Counted from the stretch's first letter, positions 1 through 6,300 are shown. The stretch: 11,498 bases of DNA from an uncultured Clostridia bacterium (GCA_934771475.1 CAKVMD010000019.1:1-11498); one strand, 5' to 3'. The notes: a model not told the origin generated them from the letters alone. Made by a program: numbers and translations.

Positions 1-6
1 GAATAA

Positions 7-66
7 CATCAGTTTTGCTTGAATATACCTTCGGTGCATTCAGACAAAACTTCCGCTAATATAAAA
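7..66. repeat. 60-nt repeat, copy A, with TTC-triloop hairpin
   Basis: This is one of two 60-nt units that align without gaps (the other is at 150-209). Both begin CATCAGTT and end AACTTCCGCTAATATAAAA (19 identical bases at 48-66 and 191-209). The middle has diverged but can still fold: here an imperfect stem at 19-29/33-43 closes on a C(TTC)G triloop. The ends are conserved and the stem is not, while the fold is kept, which is what a small repeated structural element would show. Whether it acts as RNA or DNA cannot be told. More copies may lie left of the window. Confidence 0.6.
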
Positions 67-149
67 TATAGGAAGTAAATTTTAAACTCGTTTAAAATTT
101 GTGCTACGCACCTGCAAAGCAACACCTTTGCGCTTCCAATTCGGATTAT

Positions 150-209
150 CATCAGTTGCTAGCAAGTAACCCTACGGGCTGTTCGCCGACAACTTCCGCT
201 AATATAAAA
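150..209. repeat. 60-nt repeat, copy B, with TAC-triloop hairpin
   Basis: This is the second copy of the 60-nt unit. Its stem is 162-172/176-186, with three C-G pairs closing on a C(TAC)G triloop at the same alignment position as the TTC loop of copy A. Between the copies, 101-111 (GTGC-TAC-GCAC) forms a third hairpin with the same kind of triloop. It is followed by a GCAAAG/CTTTGC stem (115-132 region) and the bases CGCTTCCAATT, possibly a degenerate third unit. The stretch 210-328 shows nothing further that I can interpret. Confidence 0.6.
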
Positions 210-328
210 CTAAGGATAATTAATTTAGTATCTGGCTATATCTGTTTTTGATAATTTTGGAGGTTTTAACATTAAAGTTTGGCTAACATTATGCGAATAA
301 TCTTACAAATTGAATTGTATAAATTTTA

Positions 329-357
329 TTGCCATAAAATATTCATTTTGGTATACT
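329..357 (+). promoter_or_regulatory. sigma-A-type promoter of the rubrerythrin gene
   Basis: A -35 box TTGCCA (329-334) and a -10 box TATACT (352-357) are separated by 17 bp, placing the transcript start near 364 and leaving a leader of about 45 nt. A perfect 7-bp inverted repeat, ATTTTAT-TGCC-ATAAAAT (323-340), sits across the -35 box and could bind a repressor. It does not clearly match the PerR box consensus, although peroxide control would be plausible for this gene. The ribosome binding site AGAGGAG lies at 394-400, before the ATG at 409. Confidence 0.75.
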
Positions 358-408
358 ATGAACAAGGGAGTGTAAATCATTTCCTAATACATAAAGAGGA
401 GTATTAAA

Positions 409-951
409 ATGAAAGAACTTAAAGGCACAAAAACTGAAAAGAATTTATTAGAAGCATTCGCAGGAGAAAGTCAAGCTAGAAATAAATATACTTTTTATGC
501 GTCAAAAGCAAAAAAAGAGGGTTATGAACAAATAAGCGCTATATTTGAAGAAACAGCAAATAATGAAAAAGAACATGCTAAATTATGGTTTAAAGCTCTC
601 CATGATGGGACAGTCCCAAACACCTTGGTAAATTTGCTTGATGCTGCTAGTGGTGAACATGGTGAATGGACTGAGATGTATGAGAGAATGTCTCGCGAAG
701 CCAAAGAAGAAGGTTTTGATGAATTGGCGTATAAATTTAAAGCGGTTGGAGAAATAGAAAAGAGACACGAGGAAAGATATAGAAAACTGGCAGAACTTGT
801 TAGAGAGGGTAAAGTATTCAATAAGACAGACAAAAAGGTTTGGATTTGTAGAAACTGTGGACACATCTATGTTGGAGAAAAAGCCCCTGAGGTTTGTCCT
901 GTTTGCAATCATCCACAAGCCTACTTTGAGATTTTAAGTCAAGAATTTTAA
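409..951 (+). CDS. rbr: rubrerythrin (diiron peroxidase with rubredoxin-like tail)
   Basis: This is a cytoplasmic non-haem iron protein that reduces hydrogen peroxide in anaerobes, taking electrons from rubredoxin or NADH-linked reductases. The 180-aa protein has the two usual parts. Residues 1-135 form the ferritin-like four-helix diiron domain, with ligand motifs E20 (AGES), E53-x2-H56, E83-x2-E86 and E117-x2-H120. Residues 143-175 form a rubredoxin-type FeS4 domain with C147-x2-C150 and C163-x2-C166. Every expected metal ligand is present and the length is typical of the short clostridial form. A strong promoter and an AGAGGAG ribosome binding site precede it, and it appears to be a single-gene transcript. 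The family assignment is secure; the peroxidase role is inferred from the family. Confidence 0.97.
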   Translation: MKELKGTKTEKNLLEAFAGESQARNKYTFYASKAKKEGYEQISAIFEETANNEKEHAKLWFKALHDGTVPNTLVNLLDAASGEHGEWTEMYERMSREAKEEGFDELAYKFKAVGEIEKRHEERYRKLAELVREGKVFNKTDKKVWICRNCGHIYVGEKAPEVCPVCNHPQAYFEILSQEF

Positions 952-959
952 TAAAATTG

Positions 960-1021
960 AATGAACCAATATTCATTAAATTAATTAATATTTAGATTTT
1001 GTAGGTTATATAAATATAACC
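960..1021. promoter_or_regulatory. two AT-rich inverted repeats downstream of rubrerythrin
   Basis: Two palindromes are seen: AATGAA (960-965) with TTCATT (972-977), and a perfect 8-bp pair GGTTATAT (1004-1011) with ATATAACC (1014-1021) around a 2-nt centre. Neither is followed by a run of T, so they are weak as intrinsic terminators. The second could equally be a protein-binding site upstream of the next promoter. Confidence 0.35.
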
Positions 1022-1063
1022 AAATGATTGAAATTAAAGGCTAAATGCTGATTATATTATATC

Positions 1064-1092
1064 TTGAAATTGCTTAAAGATTGTGCTATAAT
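1064..1092 (+). promoter_or_regulatory. extended -10 promoter of the kinase-like gene
   Basis: A -35 box TTGAAA (1064-1069) and a perfect -10 box TATAAT (1087-1092) are separated by 17 bp. A TG dinucleotide at 1084-1085 gives an extended -10 element (TGnTATAAT). The predicted start near 1099 leaves a leader of about 64 nt before the ATG at 1163. Confidence 0.8.
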
Positions 1093-1162
1093 AAATTAAG
1101 AGTCAAATCAAATGATTTTTGGCTAAAAATAAGTTATAATTTAATAACTAATGGAGAAATCG

Positions 1163-1993
1163 ATGTCTACAACCACAAAAGAAGTAGTTAATAAAAAGTC
1201 AGCAAAATATAATCGTGATCAAATTTTAAAAGAATCAATCGTTTTGAATGGCCCCATAGGAAGTGGCAAGACTCTCATCTCTTGTGCTCTTGAATGCGCG
1301 ACTGGGATGAAGGTTATTCATCTTGACACTATGAGGTTTTTACATTCCGCAGATATGTACCGTTTTATTATAGATAACGAGACTGATCCTTTTGAAATTA
1401 AAAAAGCAAAGTTTTTATTGTCTGTTAGAGAGGCCTTCCCAAAGATAAGAAATTTTGAAGATTTCGGTTATAATGGGAGTGTCGCAAGGATTTTTAGAAA
1501 GAAATTTGGGCATTTAGGATATCAGGTCTATGTCAAGCAATTTGAAACAATGCTTCTTGAAGAAGTTTTAAAAAGAATCAAAGAACCATGCATTATTGAT
1601 ATGGGAGGAACTTTTGGAATTTCAATTGAAGAAAAGTATAAATCCTTGTTGCAAATACTTTTAAAAGAAGAACCAGATTTGGTTTATGAAAATATAAATT
1701 TTGATTATATAGACTTCGAGAAAATAAAGAAGTTTTTAAATTCTTTCGGTCATGTTTTTGAATTGCGCCTACCAGAAGGATACAAAAACGGATTTCTTAA
1801 AGCGACCAATAGTGAGTTTAATGACGTTTTTATTTCAAGCGGACAATATGAGGCAACTGCAACAGATGTGATTAGTGTTGAAGGATTAGTTTCTTCGGTG
1901 GACGGAAAAGATGAAATAAACATGACAAGATTAGACCAAATTGTAAAAGAGATAAGAAGCGTTTGCCAAGAAAGCGGAGTTGAAAAAGAATAA
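1163..1993 (+). CDS. shikimate-kinase-like P-loop protein, function unknown
   Basis: This is a 276-aa soluble protein. A Walker A loop, GPIGSGKT, lies at residues 30-37 and an LDT motif near residue 55 resembles the beta-2 Asp of shikimate and nucleoside kinases. Around residues 104-150 a glycine (NGS), an RIF stretch, a Glu-rich helix and IIDMGGT follow the order of the shikimate kinase motifs G-S..IF, the helix and the GGG loop. True shikimate kinases are about 170 aa; here there is an N-terminal extension, an insert and about 110 extra C-terminal residues, and no aromatic-pathway gene is next door. The start at 1163 is chosen over the in-frame ATG at 1151 because GGAG at 1153-1156 then sits 6 nt upstream as a ribosome binding site. 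P-loop NTP binding is well supported; the substrate is unknown. Confidence 0.8.
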   Translation: MSTTTKEVVNKKSAKYNRDQILKESIVLNGPIGSGKTLISCALECATGMKVIHLDTMRFLHSADMYRFIIDNETDPFEIKKAKFLLSVREAFPKIRNFEDFGYNGSVARIFRKKFGHLGYQVYVKQFETMLLEEVLKRIKEPCIIDMGGTFGISIEEKYKSLLQILLKEEPDLVYENINFDYIDFEKIKKFLNSFGHVFELRLPEGYKNGFLKATNSEFNDVFISSGQYEATATDVISVEGLVSSVDGKDEINMTRLDQIVKEIRSVCQESGVEKE

Positions 1994-2025
1994 AACAGCA
2001 TTCTTGACTGAACATGAAAAATAAT

Positions 2026-2058
2026 AAAAATATCTATCTAAGTTGATAGATATTTTTT
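2026..2058 (+). terminator. intrinsic terminator of the kinase-like gene
   Basis: A 13-bp perfect AT-rich stem (2026-2038 with 2045-2057) with a TAAGTT loop ends in a run of six T (2053-2058). It lies about 30 nt after the stop codon of the preceding gene. By symmetry it could also work from the other strand. Confidence 0.85.
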
Positions 2059-2233
2059 ATGCAATGAATGTTTGTTAGACTAATTTTTATATGAAAGACT
2101 TATCTTTGAATTTGCGGGGGGAATTTTTTTAAAAATAATTTGTCAAAATTCGATAAAATTCTGGACGAAAACCTACAAGAAACAACAAAAAACAACTTTA
2201 TACAACAAAAATACAAAAAAATTCATTTTTATA

Positions 2234-2269
2234 TTTAGACAAAAAATAGTATAATAAGAATGTCTTAAA
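2234..2269 (+). promoter_or_regulatory. possible promoter with flanking inverted repeat
   Basis: A perfect -10 box TATAAT (2250-2255) lies 85 nt before the next gene, but no good -35 box stands 16-18 bp upstream. The -10 box is bracketed by TTTAGACA (2234-2241) and TGTCTTAAA (2261-2269), a nearly symmetrical inverted repeat that could be an operator or the site of an activator. The stretch 2059-2233 holds only AT-rich sequence with runs such as CAACAAAAAACAAC and no gene. Confidence 0.5.
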
Positions 2270-2339
2270 GCGCTAAAAATAAAGACAATAAAATACAAGA
2301 GAAAATATTAAAAAATTAAAAATATAAAGGAGAATAATC

Positions 2340-2645
2340 ATGAAAAATGATATATTAAAAACCTTGGCAATGAGAGCCAAAAATAGAATGATAAATAAAA
2401 ATTTAAGAGATACATACTCAAATGCAAATGTGAAAATTATTTCTAAAAATGATGAAAAGTTTGACCAAAAGGTTCGTGAACTTGTAAAAAGTGGACAAGA
2501 TATTCATAACCCTATCAAGAAATTGATGGATGAAACAAAATTCATGAATCTTGATGAACGCGGTCGTGAAAGATATCTGTTTGAAACCATAGAAAGATAT
2601 AACGAAATAAGAAACAAAATACTTGTAGAAAATGGGGTTTGCTAA
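2340..2645 (+). CDS. hypothetical protein, 101 aa, charged and helical
   Basis: I do not recognise this protein. It is small, soluble and strongly charged, with no signal peptide, membrane segment or metal motif. A basic N-terminal third (residues 1-35) is followed by Lys/Glu-rich stretches that look helical and a C-terminal segment rich in Asp-Glu-Arg (roughly residues 55-93). The start is well supported by AAAGGAG at 2327-2333, 6 nt before the ATG. It stands alone between a terminator upstream and a long gap downstream, so its neighbours give no clue to function. That it is a real gene follows from the ribosome binding site, the -10 box upstream and the isolated position. Confidence 0.75.
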   Translation: MKNDILKTLAMRAKNRMINKNLRDTYSNANVKIISKNDEKFDQKVRELVKSGQDIHNPIKKLMDETKFMNLDERGRERYLFETIERYNEIRNKILVENGVC

Positions 2646-3256
2646 TTTTTTGAAGATTTTATAATCTATTTTATTCCCTTTAAAATACGGGAGTATGAAG
2701 ATCTTTTTAATTTATTTTATTTATAAGTTTGTAAAACATTAAATAGATTGTTCACTTTTAATTAGTAAATACAATTTGAGGGGTGAAGTCTCGATATTTG
2801 TGTATTCACATGGCAACTTTTTAGGGCTAATCCGTTGAAAATCAAAAGCGTTGTTGGTTGAACAAAAAAAGTAAGTGGCGAATTTCTTTTAGGGCTAATT
2901 GTTAACCAACGTCTTTTATTCTAAATTAAAGCAACTTGGTTACAATCGCGCCAAATTGCAAAAAAAGAAATTTTTGGCTATTTGTGCTAAGTCTTCACTA
3001 TGCGTATTCATCGTTTTGGAAATATCGTAAAAATTTATAACGCTAGGTTTCCTATACATAGAAGTATTTAATTGTTTTTTGATATTCCAAGCTATTTTTA
3101 TGTTTGAATGTTTGAGTTTAAAAAGGATGTTTAACTGTCGCAAGGTTAAATGTTTTTTTGTGAGTTTTTCAAAATTATGTTTTGAGAGAAAATTCATTTA
3201 AAAAGAATAAAATATGTGTAAATTTGTCGAAATTTACGCTATTTTTATATAAAATA
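2646..3256. other. long intergenic stretch without a convincing gene
   Basis: About 600 bases with no supported gene. After the upstream gene a weak hairpin (AGATT 2654-2658 with AATCT 2663-2667) precedes an AT-rich run and may terminate transcription poorly. A structured direct repeat occupies 2811-2911. A minus-strand reading frame at 2940-3197 (85 codons) has no ribosome binding site and no recognisable motif, so it is not called. GTAAATTT (3218-3225) and AAATTTAC (3230-3237) form a perfect 8-bp stem around GTCG, extendable by two more pairs, just upstream of the next promoter; it may be an operator or a weak terminator. Confidence 0.5.
2811..2911. repeat. direct repeat TTTTAGGGCTAAT within an imperfect hairpin
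   Basis: The 13-mer TTTTAGGGCTAAT occurs at 2819-2831 and 2887-2899, each preceded by a related TGGC-A/G-A-nTTT stretch (from 2811 and from 2876), so the repeated unit is about 21-24 nt. Between and after the copies, GTTGGTTGAAC (2853-2863) pairs with GTTAACCAAC (2901-2910) with one bulged base. A close inverted match of the second copy, running on into GTTAAC, occurs at 5037-5055 beside the integrase. This is probably a dispersed intergenic repeat or a small structured RNA; the sequence does not say which. Confidence 0.55.
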
Positions 3257-3285
3257 TTGAAAAAATCCTTTATTTATGATAATAT
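3257..3285 (+). promoter_or_regulatory. probable promoter of the transglutaminase-like gene
   Basis: A -35 box TTGAAA (3257-3262) can be paired with GATAAT (3278-3283, 15-bp spacer) or TAATAT (3280-3285, 17-bp spacer). The leader would be very short, about 15 nt, ending in the strong site AAAGGAGG at 3294-3301, 5 nt before the ATG. Confidence 0.6.
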
Positions 3286-3306
3286 ATCTTTGTAAAGGAG
3301 GGCTAC

Positions 3307-4371
3307 ATGAAAGAAAATCAAGAAACCGATTTCAATCTTGACTCTATGTCTTTAAGTGAAAAATTGGGCAATTTTGATTGTGTTTTAGTTTCAAAACGCG
3401 ACCTTTGTTCTGAGTCTAGAATCAACCAAATCTGCAAAAGTACTTCTATGAGAAATATTATTCTTCTCCCTTCTTTAAATGATAAAACAAGTGAATTATA
3501 TTACGGATTACTTTCACCAAGAGAAACATTAAAAATTTCAAGGGCTGAGCAATATATTAAAACAGAATTTAACAAACACCTTTTTGTCTACGGCGGGTAT
3601 AGCGTAGAAGATGTGTCTAGGGTTAGTGCATTTGTATCTCTTTTAGCAGAAAGAATCAATTCTATGAAAGTAGAAGATAGAACTGGGACAAGGCTGTTAT
3701 CACCTTTTGAAAAATGTCTTTTAGTTCATGATATAGCCTCTAATCAGCATTATGAAAAGGATGCAAACCCAGTTGCGTCTAAAAGTATTTATGGAGGGCT
3801 ATTAAGCGGGCACATGGATTGTAGCGGTTGTGCGAAATTTATGTGCGAACTTTTAAAGTTATGCGCAATCCCTGCTGTAACGGAGTCGATTATTGTTAAA
3901 GAAGAGAGTGGCTTTGATTTCGACAATGCTTTTCATTGCGTTTGCAAAGTGCTGATTTTTGACCCAATTTATCAAATAAAAGGGGCGTATATTTGCGATC
4001 CGACCTTTGATATGACTGAGAATGGTGAATTTTCTGGGATTGACTATGCTATGGTTAATATGACTGAATATTTGAAAAAGATTTGCGCAGAGGTTGATTT
4101 TAGCCAGAATAAACTCGACTTATTGCAAACTTATAGAAACATAACTAAATCGCATATATCCAACAGATTGGGCGGTATAAATTTAGATAAGATGCTACAA
4201 ATGCCTACACTGATTAGCAAACAAAAATTTATTAAAGCCCTAAAAAACATCTACCGTGCGAGAGAAAATTCTGAGAGTAGAATTGAAAGAATAATAAGGG
4301 GCAAGTTTGAAAATTCTTGTCGAGAATTTTATGAGGAAAAAACATTTGGGGATTTTTTAAACGAGAGATAA
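3307..4371 (+). CDS. transglutaminase-like cysteine protease family protein, cytoplasmic
   Basis: This 354-aa protein belongs to the transglutaminase-like superfamily, papain-fold enzymes acting on peptide or amide bonds. The core lies at residues 132-235. SPFEKCLLVHD is the helix that usually precedes the core. Y162-GGLLSGHMDC-SGCAKFMCELL carries the nucleophile C172 at the start of the helix, AFHC carries H210, and YICDPTFD carries D231, matching the family pattern G..C.G.A..., Ha and DPT. There is no signal peptide or membrane segment, whereas many bacterial members are secreted or anchored. The N-terminal 130 residues and the basic C-terminal 110 residues match nothing I know. The gene stands alone with its own promoter. 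The fold and triad are seen; the substrate is unknown. It is Cys-rich (11 Cys within residues 25-213 alone), which fits a reducing cytoplasm. Confidence 0.85.
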   Translation: MKENQETDFNLDSMSLSEKLGNFDCVLVSKRDLCSESRINQICKSTSMRNIILLPSLNDKTSELYYGLLSPRETLKISRAEQYIKTEFNKHLFVYGGYSVEDVSRVSAFVSLLAERINSMKVEDRTGTRLLSPFEKCLLVHDIASNQHYEKDANPVASKSIYGGLLSGHMDCSGCAKFMCELLKLCAIPAVTESIIVKEESGFDFDNAFHCVCKVLIFDPIYQIKGAYICDPTFDMTENGEFSGIDYAMVNMTEYLKKICAEVDFSQNKLDLLQTYRNITKSHISNRLGGINLDKMLQMPTLISKQKFIKALKNIYRARENSESRIERIIRGKFENSCREFYEEKTFGDFLNER

Positions 4372-4853
4372 TTTGTTGAAAATTCATTAAATTGCATCAA
4401 ATTTATCGTTTTTATTGATAAAATCGCAAAAATGTATAAGAAAAATACTTTTTTATAAAAACTGCTTGAAATAATATAATGTAAATGCTTGTAAATTGTT
4501 ATGAGTGGTAAAATAGTTCCTAATTTGTTAGCCAAAAACAAAAAGTTAAACTTGAAATGCTTGATTTTTGTGTTCTGTTTTATTATAATGTTTATTGTTA
4601 GCATGGCTTTGATATACAATTCGAGAACGTTTTGTTTTTGATTTAAACATACTTGCAAACTTAGGGCATTTTTAAGTTGCTGTTTTAAATTGATTTTTTA
4701 GCCGAATTTTGAAGAGCGGATGAGTTCTAAGTAAAAGTCAATTTCCTGCGTTTTTTAAGGCGTTCACACTTAAATCAATTTTTCTTCAATTTTTGAAAAA
4801 CAAGGCAATTTCAGTGTGGAGTGAGGCTTCAATGTGGGCGAAAGGAAAAGAGA
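4372..4853. other. intergenic stretch between transglutaminase-like gene and tRNA
   Basis: There is no strong terminator after the upstream gene, only a weak TTTATC/GATAAA stem (4402-4407 with 4417-4422) lacking a T run. A perfect TATAAT (4475-4480) with a poor -35 box precedes a 46-codon frame at 4501-4641. Further on, CACACT...AAAT pairs with ATTT...AGTGTG across 4767-4818 (11 positions, one mismatch), enclosing a smaller TTCAA/TTGAA stem. AAATTGATTT and AAATCAATTT form another inverted pair about 80 nt apart. This could be a small structured RNA, but I do not recognise one. Confidence 0.4.
4501..4641 (+). CDS. possible 46-aa single-span membrane peptide
   Basis: This short frame encodes a basic N-terminal third (Lys-rich, residues 1-19) followed by a hydrophobic stretch of about 20 residues (LIFVFCFIIMFIVSMALIY, residues 21-39) and a short tail. 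That is the layout of small membrane peptides such as type I toxins or small regulators. A TATAAT box at 4475-4480 would start a transcript only about 14 nt upstream. Against it, there is no ribosome binding site, the flanks are AT-rich, and such frames can arise by chance. I cannot assign a function. Confidence 0.25.
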   Translation: MSGKIVPNLLAKNKKLNLKCLIFVFCFIIMFIVSMALIYNSRTFCF

Positions 4854-4883
4854 TTGTGCTACACAAGATATAATTTTTATACT
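4854..4883 (+). promoter_or_regulatory. promoter of tRNA-Leu
   Basis: TTGTGC (4854-4859) and TATACT (4878-4883) are 18 bp apart and the first base of the tRNA follows 13 nt after the -10 box, a usual distance for tRNA transcripts. A second -10-like TATAAT at 4869-4874 has no -35 partner at a proper distance. Confidence 0.65.
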
Positions 4884-4895
4884 GCTTTATTATAT

Positions 4896-4977
4896 GCGGA
4901 TATGGCGGAATGGCAGACGCGCTGGATTTAGGTTCCAGTCCGAAAGGGTGCAGGTTCAACTCCTGTTATCCGCACCA
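4896..4977 (+). tRNA. tRNA-Leu(UAG)
   Basis: The full cloverleaf is visible. The acceptor stem is GCGGATA (4896-4902) with TATCCGC (4967-4973). The anticodon stem CTGGA/TCCAG (4922-4926, 4934-4938) frames the loop TTTAGGT, so the anticodon is TAG at 4929-4931, reading CUA. An 11-nt variable arm (TCCGAAAGGGT) is the class II type expected for leucine. The T arm is at 4950-4966 with loop TTCAACT. CCA is encoded at 4975-4977. The 3' half of the gene is the likely integration target of the recombinase that follows. Confidence 0.96.
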
Positions 4978-4980
4978 ATG

Positions 4981-5017
4981 GCTATATGTCTTATTTTTAA
5001 AGGCATATAGCTTTTTT
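4981..5017 (+). terminator. intrinsic terminator of tRNA-Leu
   Basis: GCTATATGTCTT (4981-4992) pairs with AAGGCATATAGC (5000-5011), 12 bp with one G-U pair and a 7-nt loop, followed at once by six T. It begins only 3 nt after the CCA end of the tRNA, so it either belongs to the host tRNA gene or came in with the element's left end. Confidence 0.88.
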
Positions 5018-5077
5018 ATTGCTTTTAACCTAAACAGTTAACAATAGCCCTAAAACACGATTTTGGGATAAAAAAAG

Positions 5078-5096
5078 TGTGTCAAAAAATGTGTCA
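5078..5096. promoter_or_regulatory. candidate integrase arm-type sites (tandem TGTGTCA)
   Basis: TGTGTCA is repeated at 5078-5084 and 5090-5096, 12 bp apart, straddling the integrase stop codon and about 100 bp from the end of the tRNA. Short direct repeats of this kind near the attachment core are where the N-terminal arm-binding domain of phage-type integrases docks. The assignment is inferred from position. Confidence 0.5.
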
Positions 5097-6086
5097 GATT
5101 AAGTTGTATAAATTATTATATAATTTAAGTATTTTTTCTTTGCTTAAATCATAGTCAATATTGATATAATTATCCTTAGTTATTTCACTTGTGGTGTGTC
5201 CCATCTCCCTTGAAATAATCAACGAGTCTTTTCCTAAATAAAAGCAGTTGGTTGCAAATGTGTGTCTGCAAGTAACTATACTTCCTTTAATATTGAGATT
5301 ATTTAGAAATTCGTTGAATACATCGAAAGTTTTTCGTGGATTATATTTGTGAAAAATATCTATATTGTTTCTAACCATGTTTGCCATATCTTGTGAAAGT
5401 TTTATTTTTTTATATCTTACTTCTCTATCTCTTGCTTTAAGATTTCGAGCTGTCAAAATATTATTTTCGTCAATATCATTTTCTATGCTTTTGAAATTCA
5501 TTTCATTCTTTCTGAGCCCAGAAGTTAAATAAAGAAGGATGATAGGTTTTATTTCTATTTCATTTAGATGCATGAGTATTGTTTTTTGTTCTTGAAATGT
5601 AAAAGGCGGCTTTGGAGTTCTTTTTATTTTTTTTACAATGATTGTATCAAAAGGGTTGTATTTTATCTTTCGTTCTTTAACTGCAACAGTTAACATTGCT
5701 CTAAGTTGTGTTATGATTTTTTCTTTAGTTCTATTGTCTACAAGTGAGTTTAAAAAATCAAGTATTTTTTCTTTTGACAATTTGTTGAGTGGGATATTGT
5801 GTAATGGTGTAATTTTTTTTCTTAAAATATTAAATTCTTCGCGAGTCGTATCGGCAATAAAAGGTCTTTTGTTTTCGTTATACCATTTATCCCAGTAAGT
5901 AATAACATTGAATTGATTGTGTTTATAGTTGCATTCAATTAAATTATTTTTTACGAGTTTTATCTCTTGATTTAGTTTATTTAAACATTCTTTTTGAGTT
6001 TTTCCATAGACAGTTATTAATTTCTTATTGATTTGTTTCCTGCCTATATATCTTTTTTCAAGTGGTCTATAAATTATATTTTTCAT
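5094..6086 (-). CDS. int: tyrosine recombinase / phage-type integrase
   Basis: This is a 330-aa site-specific recombinase that would insert and excise the element at the adjacent tRNA-Leu. Residues 10-45 resemble the AP2-like arm-binding domain (KRYIGRKQ...ITVYGKTQKECLNKLNQEI). Residues 60-145 are the SAM-like core-binding domain (TYWDKWY onward). The catalytic domain follows, with R192 (TSGLRKNE), a probable beta-hairpin Lys near 217, R274 (CRHTFAT), H297 (MGH) and the nucleophile Y307. The first His of the HxxR box is replaced by Val271, a variation worth noting. The start at 6086 is chosen because AAGGAG (complement of 6095-6100) lies 8 nt upstream and the arm domain begins there. The frame runs further upstream without a stop to 6245; see the next entry. 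Codon use looks more AT-rich than in the flanking genes. Confidence 0.93.
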   Translation of the reverse strand: MKNIIYRPLEKRYIGRKQINKKLITVYGKTQKECLNKLNQEIKLVKNNLIECNYKHNQFNVITYWDKWYNENKRPFIADTTREEFNILRKKITPLHNIPLNKLSKEKILDFLNSLVDNRTKEKIITQLRAMLTVAVKERKIKYNPFDTIIVKKIKRTPKPPFTFQEQKTILMHLNEIEIKPIILLYLTSGLRKNEMNFKSIENDIDENNILTARNLKARDREVRYKKIKLSQDMANMVRNNIDIFHKYNPRKTFDVFNEFLNNLNIKGSIVTCRHTFATNCFYLGKDSLIISREMGHTTSEITKDNYINIDYDLSKEKILKLYNNLYNLI

Positions 6087-6300
6087 TTCTATATCTCCTT
6101 TTGGTTTTATAGAAATTTTAGTTCTTATAATTTTTTGACTTTGTTTTATATCTTGTTCTTCTGTTGAATTTTTGAGTGCGCCATCTATTAGTCCTTGTAA
6201 ATATTCGACTATGGCTATATTGCAGTTTGTTGATTGATCAAGCAATTTAGATTGTTGTTTGGCTATATTTTAAAAAAGTTGTTAGTATTTCCGTATTCAT
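6087..6300 (-). pseudogene. frameshifted small ORF or N-terminal extension fused to integrase frame
   Basis: A good ribosome binding site (AAGGAG, complement of 6306-6311) and an ATG at 6300 open a frame that stops after 17 codons at 6247. The integrase frame continues 5' of the integrase start to a TTG at 6245. Removing one base from the A run in TTTTTTAAAA (complement, about 6267-6276) would join them into a continuous frame of about 70 codons leading straight into the integrase. So this is either a disrupted upstream gene, a longer integrase with a frameshift (by mutation, slippage or sequencing), or a short leader with reinitiation at TTG. The encoded stretch is mildly acidic then basic and resembles nothing I know. 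Confidence 0.45.

Noticed and set aside
7..209. CRISPR array
   Set aside because: Only two repeat units, the conserved part is at the ends and not uniform, the spacing is irregular, and no cas gene is present.
2674..2741. 15-codon hydrophobic peptide starting at an ATG after GGGAG in the gap downstream of the 101-aa gene
   Set aside because: The GGGAG is only one base from the ATG, too close for ribosome binding, and the frame is too short to judge.
2940..3197. 85-codon minus-strand reading frame
   Set aside because: No ribosome binding site or convincing promoter, no recognisable motif, and composition like the surrounding AT-rich spacer. It could be a decayed gene, but nothing supports that directly.
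4329..4658. 109-codon minus-strand reading frame overlapping the end of the transglutaminase-like gene
   Set aside because: It covers the 3' end of a real gene and AT-rich spacer, with hydrophobic and Asn/Ile/Lys-rich content typical of chance frames, and has no ribosome binding site.
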